From Beta vulgaris subsp. vulgaris (lineage: Eukaryota > Streptophyta > Magnoliopsida > Caryophyllales > Amaranthaceae), in assembly GCF_026745355.1 (NCBI RefSeq), contig NC_079205.1, forward strand, positions 40,577,970-40,641,969: a stretch of DNA of 64,000 nt. Reading direction: 5' to 3'. The translations under genes and the position numbers were made by a program. Positions 10,232 through 23,400 of the stretch are shown here, one piece after another. How positions within the stretch are numbered: the first letter of the stretch is position 1; each line of letters starts with the position of its first letter. Under the pieces are notes generated by a model. It was not told where the DNA came from. It ran no database searches and was given only the letters and a program-made list of their open reading frames with translations.

Positions 10232-12127
10232 CATAGTCAACAACTAACAAATAGTACTCAAAGAATACCCAAATTCTTGTGTGAAATCCCTAAACATTGT
10301 AGATGTGTAAATTTGACCAGCATGTCTCAACATGCCTGCCATAGGTAAATAATACTTAGGGACAAATATATAATCGACAAACTCATCATTGGTTTCAGTT
10401 TGTCTCCATCTTAAAATAGTGCTATGGAATATACCACAAAATTCATACAAGCTCGTTATCTTGGAAGCTTGAAAGTCTATAGCATGCGTTTTAGTTTGTC
10501 TCCACCGTAAAATATGCTCTGGAATATACCACGCACAAAATTCATCTAAGCTCGTTTATCTTGGAAGCTTGAAAGCTTGAAAACCTATAGCATTAATATT
10601 ACTTTCACTATGTTGAGAAGACAAAATTCCAACTGAGAATAAGTCTTTGCTCAATGTTATGGACCACGTATCCTTCAACTCATACAAATAAGCAAATCAC
10701 TTGTCTCCTATGAGGTCATACTTCTCCATCATATACTTCCAACTTGCCTCAAACTCAATACTATCATAACAACCACGAATACATTTCTTAAAAGCATCAG
10801 AAAATGTGTCATCGCACATCAAAGTTCCAATGTGACTCGATGCATTATTGATGAAGATGTCACCGACATAGCCTCAACCTTGTGTTCGAAAACACCTACA
10901 TACCACAACTCTATTAGAAATATATTTATCATTATAGTACCTAGATAAAACCATTAAGTAACCAATTCACGTCATTTGGTGATGAACATAGTCCCTATAG
11001 ATTACAGAGTAATTTAAAGTCATTTAGTGTCTACTTTATTCATTTCGTACCCAATATACTTTTATAAATTACCAGCTTAAGTCATTTTTTGACCATTTTT
11101 ACATATAAGAAAAAAATTCAACAAAAATACCCGAGCCAAAGCAGTGGTGATGAACTAACCCTGGTTTGTAAATATTGAAATAGGACAAACTCCACTCATG
11201 CATACATTTCTTGAATACCTCAAAAAGCTACAGAAATAACTCAATGCAGCCTCATTGGACAAAAAAGCAACACCCAAACATTACATTTTTCCAGTGATTG
11301 TGTTACGCCAACAAATGCACCACATATTAAACTATATTTATTTATATAATACGTGGTATCAAAAACAATAACATGTCCATACAATTCATAATCATCCTTC
11401 ATAATATAATCACACCAAAACAAATTACACAACCTACCCAATTTCATTTAGAAAAAATCATCCTTTTTAGAACCCTTTGACTAAGCTCATCAATGACAGC
11501 ATATGCATCACCTACCTCAAGTGCCTTTCTTTTAAGCCTATTCACAAAGTTGTAATGCTCACCAAAAGTGTGCCCAAGGGCCTCTGCACCATCATCCATA
11601 CTGGTGACGTTTGTAATGATATTGTAAAAAAGGTCGCATTGATGCTTCTGTCATCACAATAATCTCATCACTTTGCCATCCCAATGGCCCTCCCGAACGG
11701 TGGTAATGCTGCTACTCAGGACGCGTAAACTCATGATTATGCACAAGCACATGAGATATCACTTTATACATTCCTCCATCATTCAACTTCCTCTCATTGG
11801 CATCGTCATCAACAACAACATTAGGAACAAAAACAAAATCACTTTGACCATCCGATTCTCCATGACAAGAACAAACAAAATACTTCTCCTTCATTAAGTA
11901 TACATTCTCTTAAACCCTCCCAACCCTAAACATATACTTCCTAATGCTAAAACCAACGCTCCGAAATGCAGCGGATACAATTCATACATTTTCTCTGTTG
12001 TTTTCCTTTGCACACCAATAAGACTACCACTAACATTAAGATCATGATTAGCAGTATTTTCTTTCACACAAACATAAACACAAAGAAACCGGAAAACCTT
12101 AACAAGTTTAGGCAATAAAGTCATCAC
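10232..12127 (-). pseudogene. FAR1/FRS-like (MULE-derived) protein pseudogene
   Basis: Minus-strand fragments match the order of FAR1-RELATED SEQUENCE proteins, which derive from Mutator transposases. First is the FAR1 DNA-binding segment (KEKYFVCSCHGESDG and YKVISHVLVHNHEFTRP, about 11712-11894), preceded by a frameshifted piece to 12127. Next is the start of the MULE transposase domain (RLCNLFWCDYIMKDDYELYG, HVIVFDTTY, LICGAFVGV, about 11241-11447). Then a domain middle with DTFSDAFKKCIRGCYDSIEFE (about 10740-10820), and a C-terminal part with LPMAGMLRHAGQIYTSTMF (about 10244-10450). Stops and frameshifts separate all pieces, about 300 bp near 10860-11150 shows no homology, and an internal tandem duplication lies at about 10396-10590. 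Either a dead FRS gene or a dead autonomous MULE; no terminal inverted repeats were found. Confidence 0.8.
10396..10590. repeat. Tandem duplication inside the FRS pseudogene
   Basis: A unit of roughly 95 bp containing CAGTTTGTCTCCA..TAAAATA..GGAATATACCAC..AATTCAT..AAGCTCGTT..ATCTTGGAAGCTTGAAA occurs twice in a row with small differences. It repeats the coding motif ILRWRQTE, so it arose after or during decay of the gene. Confidence 0.75.
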
Positions 12128-13128
12128 TATAACAAATTATATAATCTACTTCTCGAAAATAAAATTAACACAAGCCACTGCAGTTAGGACAAATGATAAA
12201 TACTAACAATCAAATATATATTATAACATAATAAGAAGCAACAATCAAAGTATAAGAAACACTACTAGAAAATCAACACATAAATAAAACAAAAAAAATA
12301 AGTTTAATAATCATTGCATTCTTCAAATTAAATCAACTAGTTGTAGTTGATTATGCATAATTGAATCAACTGATTGTGCTTCATTATGTGCTAGATCTGT
12401 CAATAAAAAATTCTTTAAAACCTTCATATATTTCGTAATAAATTCTACAAACTAGAACAAACATGTAGTCAAAGAATTGACCAAAATGTATTCAAATTTC
12501 CGAAATCTACTAAATTCTAACTCATAATTTGAGGTCTACAAAGAATACGATTTGTTGGATTTACAATTCTAACTAATAATTCAAAAGGATTACTAATTCT
12601 GTAGAGAGAGAGTTGATTGCACGATATAAATCAATTTGATTGTATTCAATAATTACAAATTGAGTAAGAACAAAATGTATACCAAATACACTAAAATCTT
12701 CTCTAAATTGAACGTAATACATTTAGGATTATGAATAAAGTACCTTGATCGAGCTAGAAATTATAGCACAAAATTTCAAAACTGAAAATTCGAGATTATA
12801 TGCAGCAGCTATTTGCGAAGAGATTTTGTGCAAAAAATGCGATATTTTCGAACACTTGATTACTCATCTTGTGGATTGAGAATTTATTGCGAAAAACAAA
12901 GATCACCATCGTTTTTCTGGTTTTTCAAATTATGTAGAGAGAGAATTTAGAGAATTGAATGTGCGAATTGTAAAACGCGACAATATAAATGAGGATATGT
13001 GTTAAATGTTAAGAAATAGGAGGTGAATATTATTGATGTGACACGTAAAATGGTATATGTTGCTGCATGATTTTGGGCTTGTCGACTCTCACTTATATGG
13101 ACTTGACCTCCACCTCATCTTAGTGTTA
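12128..13128. other. AT-rich spacer, no gene seen
   Basis: No coding signal. Could include the upstream region of the FRS-like pseudogene, but I see no defined element ends. Confidence 0.5.
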
Positions 13129-14200
13129 CTAGAATTTTTTGCACGCGATGCGTGCTTGAATTTTTTTCGAACATAAACTCAATTTTTTTCGGCATAAGAG
13201 TCAAAATTTAACATATATAATATAAATGGTTTAGTTGCAAAATTTGATTGGTTAGTTTCTGTCACTTAAGTCTCTCACCATTCTTTTTGTTTTTTTTTTT
13301 TATTTTCAAAGTCAAATTCTATGAATAAATAGAATTTTTTTGAATTTTTTATGATTTCTAATATTATAATTTTTAGTTGATTTTTGAATTAAGTACAGTA
13401 CTTCATAAATTGTAAAGAAAGTAGACACTTTGATTTCAAGTCAATTTTCATAGGTTGTAGTTTGTAAGTGAATTTTTATTTTAAACTTTCCTCATTTTAG
13501 TGATTTGCATAACGTAAATTATGCAATTTTATGATTTTAGTTGACTTGTGAGTGATTATTATAATTATATTTTTGATATTTTTTTTGAAGCCTCCTTTGA
13601 TTTGTAAGTGAATTTGTAATTTAGAATGGGAAGGGGGTAAGATAGTCTCTTCATTTGGGGACACCATAGCTCCCCCCTTCCCTTATATAATAGAGATATG
13701 TTGTACTTTAAAATTCTTGAATGATATTTATATAAACCTTTTTGATAATTTATCGCTATTATATAATAGAAAAAAACGTCAAATATATGTAAGAGTTTCA
13801 TTATATATAAAACACTATAAAAAAGTAAATAATTTTTTTTTCTAATTTCTAAATTCTGATTTCACTACAAATACACCTCTATTTTTTATCATGACCCACC
13901 ATTAATTGTGAATGGTTCTTGAGAATAGTGATTTGTTAGTAAATTTTTGTAAATGTTTTTGTATGTATTGACGTTCTAGGTTATTATATTAATTTTAAGT
14001 TTTAATAAAGTTTCCTGATTATTTGAGTGATTTGCGTGATTTCTATAACATGATTTTCTCAATTGTATGGGTGAAGTGTTGTAAATTTATTTTCGGTATT
14101 TTGATTTTGACATTCCTTTTGTAATTTAGAAAGAGAAGGGGGGCAAAATAGGCGTTTCAAAAGAGGACACCATTGCTCCCCTTCCCTTATATAATAGAGA
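13129..14200 (-). mobile_element. Helitron-like non-autonomous element(s)
   Basis: On the minus strand the 3' end shows the hairpin GCACGCATCGCGTGC, then AAAAAATT and CTAG followed by T (13128-13156). This is the Helitron 3' signature: a hairpin, a short spacer, CTRR, and insertion next to T. The 5' end would be TCTCTATTATATAAGGGAAG preceded by A at 14200. A second copy of the same 5' segment ends at 13696, with about 70 bp around each copy alike, so two related units may lie head to tail or one carries a duplicated 5' end. No Rep/helicase is encoded. It ends 229 bp upstream of the TRM11 start codon and may supply part of its promoter. Confidence 0.55.
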
Positions 14201-14429
14201 TAATTCTACAGCCTAACCTAATAATTTGTGATGAGTCAAAACATCCCGTCAACCGAGGCAGCATAAGTTGCCACTTTCAAAATAGGCGTTCTGGGGGGCC
14301 TTGGTTAGGGTCTTAGGGATACACCCAGAGTCCAGACCCAGTAATGACTAATGAGTTATGAGTATGCTCTAAAACCCTTAACGAGCTGAGTTCTACTTCT
14401 GAGTCTGTGAAATTGGAGAGAGATAAAAG

Positions 14430-17400
14430 ATGTTGTATCTCTGTGTATTTTTCCATAGATTGTTAGATTATCGTAAATCGGAAGTTGAAGCTCTTGCTGA
14501 GCTCTTTGGTGCTTTTACAGACCCCAACAATGGCGAAAACCACTATCTTCATTGGAAACTTCCAGATGATTTCCATCCTGATTGTCCCTTTCACTTCGTC
14601 AATATCCCTTCTGAAGACATTGCTCGCAACATAGCTCATCGAAGTGAGTATTACTTGAAAAGATTTACAATTTTCTTTTCGTCATGATTTCTTGTCTACT
14701 ACCTCTTTCATTATGTGGACAAAATGTCAGGATTTGTATGCTATTTAGTATTCAGGTTTTTAGTTGCTCAGTTTATTAATTGAAAGTATGGTGATGTTAG
14801 GTTGTTTGTTTGTTGGCAATTGAAAGTATGAACTCGTAGTCAAGTGCTTGTAGAATTTGTAGCTGTTCTAGTTGTCGTAAATAATTCGATTCCATAGGGT
14901 TATGCTTAGGGACCGTTTAGTTTGATGGAGAACATTTTCATGGAAAACATTTTCTGGTGGACCATGCAAATGAAAATTAGCTTTCCGTTGTTTGGTTTGG
15001 TGGGAAACTATTAAGCTAAGAAGGGAAAATGGAGATGCTAGAAATGAGAGAGTGATGGAAGATAGTTTTTTTTTTTCAAATTTTGGAGGAAAATATTTAC
15101 AAAGGGATGGAATACTCTTTTGCACCTTCGTTTTCCTTTTCAATCCCCTGTCCAACCAAACAACGAAAATGGGGAAAATTGTTTTCCTGGAGAGCGTTTT
15201 CCTCGAAACAAACGGAGCCTTAGTATAATTCTTTTGGCATGAATTCAAGTGAAGAGGATTTTTAATGGTGATAGTAGCTAGTTACTTCCAATTGTTGTTC
15301 TCCTATAGAGGATATTTTTGTGATTTGTGGGAACTACATGAAATAGCAACCATTTTGAAACAACTACCTGTAGTTTTTTCCTCCGAAAATGATCTACCTA
15401 TAATTGAGTTTTAATTTATGGTACTACCAATTGACGGCATGTGAAAAATGGTTTTAAATTTGATGCACTTGAGATTTCCTTAGAATGTAGTATGCAGCTG
15501 GTCAATTGTGGCACTTTATTCCATGTTTCTGCAACTGAAACATTTTAGGGATTGCCATTAGCAGAGAGTTGTGCTCTTTAAACTTCAAAGTACTTTAATA
15601 ATAATTTTTTTTGTCAGAGAAAGGGTGGTATATGAAATCTACGCTTGATGCAAGCTAGGGGATGTAACATTTACTTGAATCTCTTCTACCTAAGACTTCA
15701 AAAGTAGTCATTTCTGCGCAGTACATAATGTGTACGAGTTTTAATGTTGCAGGTATACTTGTGAAGGGAATGTATGAGATATGGGGGGAAGGAAGTAGTT
15801 ATGAACAGCTAGAGGAGGCTGTGAATGCCTATCCTGATGAGAGAAAGTCGCCGTATTTGACATCTGGAAGCACTTTCAAAGTAAATATTGACAGCTTTGG
15901 CAAGACTTTCAGCACCCAGGAACAAAAGAAACTCCTCGACAGGCTTGCTTTCATTCCATTCAAGGTATATTTTAGTGCATTTATCTGACTTATCATTTAT
16001 ATTCCAATACAGTCGAGCACAACAATGCATAATTTGATTCTCTGTATCCTCCAGTAATGTGGCACGGATAACAACTGTCGGGGTTAAGTATTACTATTGT
16101 TTATATGATTTACTTGATTATGGAGTTGGAGTCTTTGTACTTTCTCCATCATGTAACTGTGAACCCTCTTCTCTAGTTCTCTTTGACGAGTAAATTATTT
16201 GTATGACAATGCCATAACAATTCCCAGCACAATGTCTAAATTTGTTACCCTTTTCATGGGAGAAGTAAATGTAAATTGTAATCATGAAATTGAAATGAGA
16301 AGGCGAGATATCTGTTCATTTATGAGAAGGTGCAATATGGAGTCCTAGATATTCTGTGGATCTGAAAGAGGCATTCTAGGGAAAAGCCTCCAGCGTTAGT
16401 CCAAAAAATATGATGTAAGTTACCCTTGAAGATATTTAACCATTATGATAAGAAGCATCATCTCATAAACTTATATGGTTCCTTTTTTTTTTTTGGTAAT
16501 CAAGTAAGTATATTGATCCCAAAAAAAACACCAAACATCTTAAAGGAAGCTAGAAAAAACTAGCAAATGCCCAGCTATTTACAACCCTTTAATTTTCGAG
16601 CTTAAAATTTGTACAATCCTATTCTTCACCATATACTTAATGTCTATAACTGTTTTATGAATAGTCATGATCACTTGATTCCAATAAGCAGAATTTTGGT
16701 TTTTCCAAACCATATATACAGTTGCAGCTATGGCAACCATAGCCACCATTCTTCTGAACTTTGTCCCTCTGTAACGATCCTTGAGCCATCTACACAATTG
16801 TAGCAGCCCTCTTCTTCCCCATCTAATTCCAAGCCAGCTTAGAACTCTTGTGATATATTGTTCACTAAACACGCACTCAAACATCAGGTGCTTTGTTTTT
16901 TCAGTATGCTATTGACAAATTATGCAGGAATCATCCACACACAAGCTCATATTCTTCAGTCTCTGCCTAGCTTTCAACCTGTCTTGCATAGCAAGCCACA
17001 TTATCAACCTGTGCTAGGGTTGAGTATATCTGCTCCAAACAAACCTACTCCTTTTGAATCTGACTGTCCACACCCATCAGGTTCTTGTATTGCTTTTTAA
17101 TGCTGAAATTCCCATCATTCATCCACTGTTCACTGTGAATTTTCTCAATCATTTCATTCTTAGCTTGGCTCACATATTTCCAAGCCCAACTAGCATTATC
17201 CAGGGCTGCATTTATATGTTTTCTTTGCAACCATAGACCATTTTTCTCTTTCTACCACTTAGCACTTATACGGGGAGGGTTACAAGTACCCGAGTGGGCA
17301 TACTCATGACAGTGACGCTACCTTGAGAAGCCTGTTAACTAATAACCCGACATCTTTTATTTAGAAGAGTGAAATTCCCTCGTAACCAGAGTCTTGCAAC

Positions 17401-20400
17401 TCAGTGCCTTTGTAACCTTATAATGTCTTGATCTAAGGCGATAGAGAAGATGTAGACCCCACGGGGTGCTAGCGAAGGAGACAACAAATGGATGGAAATT
17501 CTCTACTTTTTTATGGCAGTCGCCGCTTCTATCTTGGATCATTGCGGTTGACTTTCGACTCTGTACGACCAGTCGGGAGCAACGATCCGGGATCCCACTC
17601 CTAAAGAAGCAAAAAGGAGGTGTTCATGATTCATGAATCGATGACAATCGGGTTTAGGGTTCCTAAATTTCTTTCCTTGTTCCACTTTAACATTAGAATA
17701 ATAATAATAATAACGAGGCTACTTTCCAGCCCAAATTTAATTAAAATAATAATAATGAGGCTACTTTCCAGCCTAAATTTCTTTCAAGAACGAATCTAAA
17801 CCCCTTTCTCAACCTTGCAGTTGACTGGGCAAAAGAATTGGCAAAACCTGAGCTATAAACTTCTATATGAGGGCTCTGTTTTCCAGAACTTCATAAAGAT
17901 GTAACTTATTGTTGCTTCACTAATTGCTCTTCGTATCCTTTGTTTGGCCACAATTATTAGAAAAACCACTATGTAATCTTCTTACATCTTTTCCCCCTCT
18001 TCAATGTGTTGTCTTAGCCACTTATGCCTCTTCATAAGATGTAGATAAATAATAATAGGGGTTGGCCTGATGAAAATATACGTTATTGCTCATATAGTTT
18101 TCGAACATAGAAAACTGAAACATCTGAGTGGCTAAAAGGAATGGAAATCAACTGAGAGCCCCACTAAGTCAAACATGTTCCTGGTGCAAGACATGCAGTT
18201 TTCTAAAAGTGGCTGGATTGTGGAGGAAAATAAGTCATTTGATTGGGTGATCCTGAAGTGAGAAAGAGGTTCATGGTGAAAGTAGTGAAAGTAGCAACCT
18301 GCAAAAGCTATGGCCATTATTTCCCATAATGCTATGGACTAAGGGTAAGAAAAACAATTTCAATCAACACACAAGAAAGGTTAGTCACCAAATACTCGGA
18401 TAATAATTGTATTGATCAAATCAGTGAGACCTAATCAAATAGAACCATTCGAGAGGTTTGAGACTTTGAGTACTCTCCCAAGGATCCACTTGTCTCTCTA
18501 GATTTTTGCATACCTCATACAGCTCACCTAGCTCTTTATTTATACCCCTCAAAGAGGCCTAACTAACTACCATAACAAACTACTGACAACATCTTCTTTT
18601 CCTCCTATTTTAATTAAAAGCTAATTACAATAAGTATATATTTAGCTATAATAATAAAAGACTCAAGTACCCTTCCAGTTTCTTCTAGAATACGTGTATC
18701 TGAGAGGTATGCCATGCTGATGTGTTGCATTAACCGATGGGAACAAGAGGCGCAAATCTTCATCGGGTTCCCAAGTAGCATCAAAGTCAGGGAGGTCCTG
18801 CCACTGGATCAGTACTTCAAGGACATGAGGAGAAGGTCTAGTGCCCAGGACTGCAGCAGGTTCAGCCTGTAATACCATGTCTGGGGTGAGGTGTGGTTGA
18901 ATAGTAGGAGCCACCTGTTGTGAGCCCACAGCAGCCTTCAATTGGGAAATGTGGAATACATTGTGGATCCTAGCAGTGGGGGGAAGGAGCTTGTAGGCCA
19001 CCTGCCCAATCTTCTAAAAAATCTCATAAAGCCCATAATACCGGGGGGTGGCATTAGCTCTCCTAGCCAAGGAAGTTTGTCTGTATGGTTGGAGTTTGAG
19101 GTACACCTTGTCACCTACCTGAAACTCCAACTCTCTCCTCTTGTTATCTTCCTATTGCTTCATTCTCTGCGGAGCCCTAGATAAGTGAGCCTTTAAGTCA
19201 TCGAGGATGGCATCTCTTTCTAGCAGGATTCTTCCAAAGAGGCTACTGCAGTGCTGCCTTGTGTGTATCTAAGAAGGTGAGGGGGATCTCTGCTATATAA
19301 GGCTTTGAATGGAGTGCAATTGGTGGATGTATGAGTGGAGGGGTTGTACCAAAATTCAGCCCAAGGTAACCATTGAACCCTAAGAGGTAGGTTTTCCTTT
19401 AAAGCACCTTAGGTAGGTTTCCAGGCATTATGCACCACTTCTTCCCATCAGATTGTGGATGGTAACAAGTACTTTGCTTTTGGAGCTTGAAGAGTTCTTT
19501 CCAAAATAAGCTCATGAATATTCTGTCCCTGTCTGTAACTATAGTGACTGGAAATCCATGGAGCCTAACCACCTCTTTGACAAAAATCATGGCCACTGAG
19601 TGTGCTGTAAAAGGGTGTTTGAGGCTCACAAAATGACTATACTTAGTCAGTCTATCCACAACCACAAAGATGGTGTCAAACCCTTGAGACTTGGGTAGAC
19701 CCTCTATGAAATCCTTAGAGATATCCTTCCATACTTAGAGAAGGTATGGGCAAGCCACCAGAGTAAGGTACTTCTGATGTTGACAGATTGCAGAATCTCA
19801 CATAAGAAGAGATGGTCTTGCTCATGCCCACCCAATACCACTCTTAGAGCAATCGTTGGTAGGTCTTAAATTCTCTAGAGTGACCCCCTATTGGTGAATC
19901 ATGGTATTCACTCAATAAAGTAGCAATCACAGGTGATTGTTTTGGAATGACCAATCTACCCTTGTACTTGAGTAGATCAAATTACATTGTATACCCAGGT
20001 GTGACTTGTCTAGAAATGAAAGGGTCCTGTTGTAATTCCTTGTACAAGTCATCCCATAGAATGGAACAAGAAGTGGTGAGTGCACATAGTTTCTTGGTGT
20101 GGGCAAACTCCTTGGATAGGAGATTTACCACTGTGTTGTGACTCTAGTTCTATAACATATTATCAAAATCAAACCCAATCAGCTTACTTACCCACCTTTG
20201 GTATTCAGATGCCACCTCTATTTGCTAAGTAAGAACTTCTTGCTAGTTAGTCTTCACCAAGAATCTCCTCCCTAACAAATAATGTCTCCATTTAGGCACT
20301 GCTAATACTATGGCCATCAACTCCTTTTCATAAATAGATTTCGTTCTTGCTCTACTCCGTAACACCTTACTGAAAAATGCAATGGGTTCCCTCCTTGAGT

Positions 20401-23400
20401 GAACAGTTGCGTCTGTCTCAACAATGAAAGGTAGGGAAAAATATGGCATTTTCAGTATTGGAGCTTGGGTTATGGCTGTTTTGAGAGTCTCAAAGGCTGC
20501 AGTAGCAGCACGTGTCCACCTATAATTGTCTTTTTTCAACTATTCAGTGAGGGGGAGGGCTATCTGAGCATAGCCCTTGATCAATTTTCTTTAGTAACCA
20601 CTTAGGTTGCGGGGGAATTGGAAGGGCATCACCAACCATTCAGCTGTCTTGTGGATATCTTGTTCTCTCATTCTTATCTGGTGATCACCAGATTTGAGAT
20701 CCAGCTTTGTGAAGATGGAAGCTCCATGCAATTCATCAAGTAACTCATCTATGATGGGAATAGGATATTTGTCGGGTACATCGACTTTTAAAGCCCTATA
20801 ATCGACGCAGAATCGTCATGATCCATCCTTCTTCTTCACCAAGAGCACGGGATCGGAAAAAGGACTTTGAGAGGGTTGAATGATCCCAGCTCCCATCATA
20901 TCCCCAATCAATACCTACATGGCCTAACACTCACTGCCAAAGACTTGTTTGTACCGCCAACAGCAGGTGGCACCTGGGGCCACTCCTCCTCAATGGCTTT
21001 CCCCTCCATAGCTCCTTCTAGGAGGTTACACTCTACTAGCACCCCATGTTTCTCCTTCCCTAAGGTCCTGATCATGGCCTTGGAGATATTCTTGCTCTCC
21101 CAAACCTGGGGTCCCCTTATAAGGTGAAAGTGTTCCCTCCCATTTGGAACCTCAGAGTTTGAGTTGTCCAGTTTGTGGTCATAGTCCCTATCTTCTCCAA
21201 CCATTGTATTCCCAAGATCAAATCTGAATTTCCTAAGGGTATAGATAGGAAATTCACCTTAACAGTAAGACCCTTTGTATCTTTAAAATCACTCCTTCAC
21301 ACTCCCTTATTCCTTGCACAACCTCCCTTATTGCCAAGGATACCTCAAAAGTGCTAGTTGGAGTTAGTGGGATTCCTAACTTCTATATGGCTTGGGTAGA
21401 GATGAAATTGTGAGTGGACCCTAGGTCCACCATCACCAGTACCTCCCGGCCATGTATTGTTCCTAGCATTTTCAGAGTTCTTGGGCTTGTTAAACCCATC
21501 ACAGAGTTAAATAAAATTTCTGGTTGTATTGAAGCATTAAACTAATGTGGGTACTCACCAAGGATGGTATGGTCAGCATTCAACTGTTCATCTTCATCTC
21601 CATCGTTGGTGAGTAAAACACTCGATTCCTTCTTTTTATGGTGGCCAGGCCCCATTTTTCATCACATTTGAAGCACAACCCCTTCTCCCTCTTGCTCTGT
21701 AGGTCAACCCCTTCTCCCTCTTGCTATGTAGGTCAACCCCTTCTCCCTCTTGCTTTGTAGGTCCTGTTCACTCAACCTCTTAATTTGTCCCATGGTGTCT
21801 ACTTGAAGAGATTGAGGAGATGGATTTTGGGCTGTTAATGGAAGCATTACTAATGGAAGAATTCCCAGAATATTTATTAACTCGGGTTCCTTGAAAAAGT
21901 CTAGTAAAACCCCCTTTAAAACTCGTGGGTTCGAGCCCACTTGTCCTTTCCTTGGAAATTTTCTCCCGCTAACTCCATCACCTGGTCCACATTCCTTGGG
22001 CCCAACAAACGACTTCAGCCCTAATCTCTTCCTTCAACCTTTTAATGAAATGCCCCTTTAATGAACCGCCCCTTTAATGAACTGCCGGAGCTATCTCCTC
22101 CGGTATCCTAGTCAACGAAGTGATCATTTCTATAAACCTCCGCTTATAATCCTTAACAGATCCTTTTTGGTACACCGACGATGGTGGGCCGGAACTGCCG
22201 TAATAGGAGGGTTTTCATTTCCTCCCACCTTTCCAACCGGTCGGCGAGAGCTTTCCCATTGGTACCGCAAAAACGCATCTCCCTCCACTGTGACCACCGA
22301 AGCCTCCATACACTCCTCCGACAGTCTATAGAATTTAAAGTAGCGTTCCATCCTAAGGATCCACCCATCTCGGTTTTCCCCGTAGACTTCTTATGCTTCC
22401 ATTGAGACCTTCCGCTTCCACCATCGCCAATCTCCTCATCCCCAGATCTCCCAAAGCCTCCGCCAAAACCACCGCCAACCCACCTCCGATTTGCGATCCT
22501 CTACCTATCCCATTTAGCTTCTTCCTCGTGATTTGGAATTGGACCTTGACCCCTCAAGGTTCGGACCTCATTCTCTAAATTTCTCATGATTTGCATCATT
22601 ATATCATACTGTTCCTTCGATTTCTCTATTTTCTCTTCCAAGTGGTGGGAGCTGGCCCCCAAATCTTCCTTAAACTACGCAACCATCTTTTCTAAAATCG
22701 ACGTCATGTTTTGCAATCCCTTGGTAACCTCACTCACCGCCATAGTAACGTCATTCTCGGTGGTGGAATGAACTTGCTCTGATACCAAGTTTGCTATGAA
22801 CTAAGAATAAGAAAAGTGATTTCAATCAACACACAAGAAAGGTTAGTCACCACATAGTAATTGTATTGATCAAATCACTCAGACCTAATCAAATACAATC
22901 CTCAACAAAGGTTGAGTACTATCCCAAGGATCCACTTCTCTCTCTAGATTTTTGCATACCTCATATAGCTCCCCTAGCTCTTTGTTTATACCCCTCAAAG
23001 AGGCCTAACTAACTACTGACAGCATCTTCTTTTCCTCCTATTTTAATTAAAAGCTAATTACAATAAATTGATATTTAGCTATAATAATAAAAGACTCGAA
23101 GTACCCTTCCTGTTTCTTCTAGAATACGTGTATCTGAGAGGTGTGCCATGTTGATGTGTTGCACATACATAGCTTGCACAGTTGAGAATTTGATGCTATT
23201 TTGAGATCACTCTTTGGTGGGCTTAGGTGTAGCCCGGTTCTCAATTCTCATACCACATCTAGAAAGCATGTATGCCATCATTTATGTAATTTGCTTCTTT
23301 GTAGTTTTTTTTTAAAAATAAGGTAAGGAGAAACCTTGATAAGTTGAGGGGACTAAAGGGGATCCCAACTTGCCAAGGGTGAGAATCGATCCCAAGACCT

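Larger units (their letters stand above)
18330..23163 (-). mobile_element. Ty3/gypsy chromovirus-like element, complete ends, in TRM11 intron 2
   Basis: Bounded by LTRs of 400 bp (18330-18729) and 372 bp (22792-23163), both starting TGCTATG.ACTAAG and ending GATGTGTTGCA on the plus strand, with an initiator-Met primer-binding site inside the right one. Flanks CATAA (18325-18329) and CATAC (23164-23168) fit a 5-bp target duplication with one change. Short LTRs, compact size (4834 bp) and a chromodomain-like end suggest a Reina-type chromovirus. It lies antisense to TRM11. Confidence 0.85.

Noticed and set aside
14430..14687. Stand-alone 85-residue protein gene
   Set aside because: The frame runs past a GTGAGT donor at 14644 into the intron; it is exon 1 of TRM11.
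22077..22578. Plus-strand frames of 61-84 residues
   Set aside because: They are antisense to the gypsy gag read on the minus strand.
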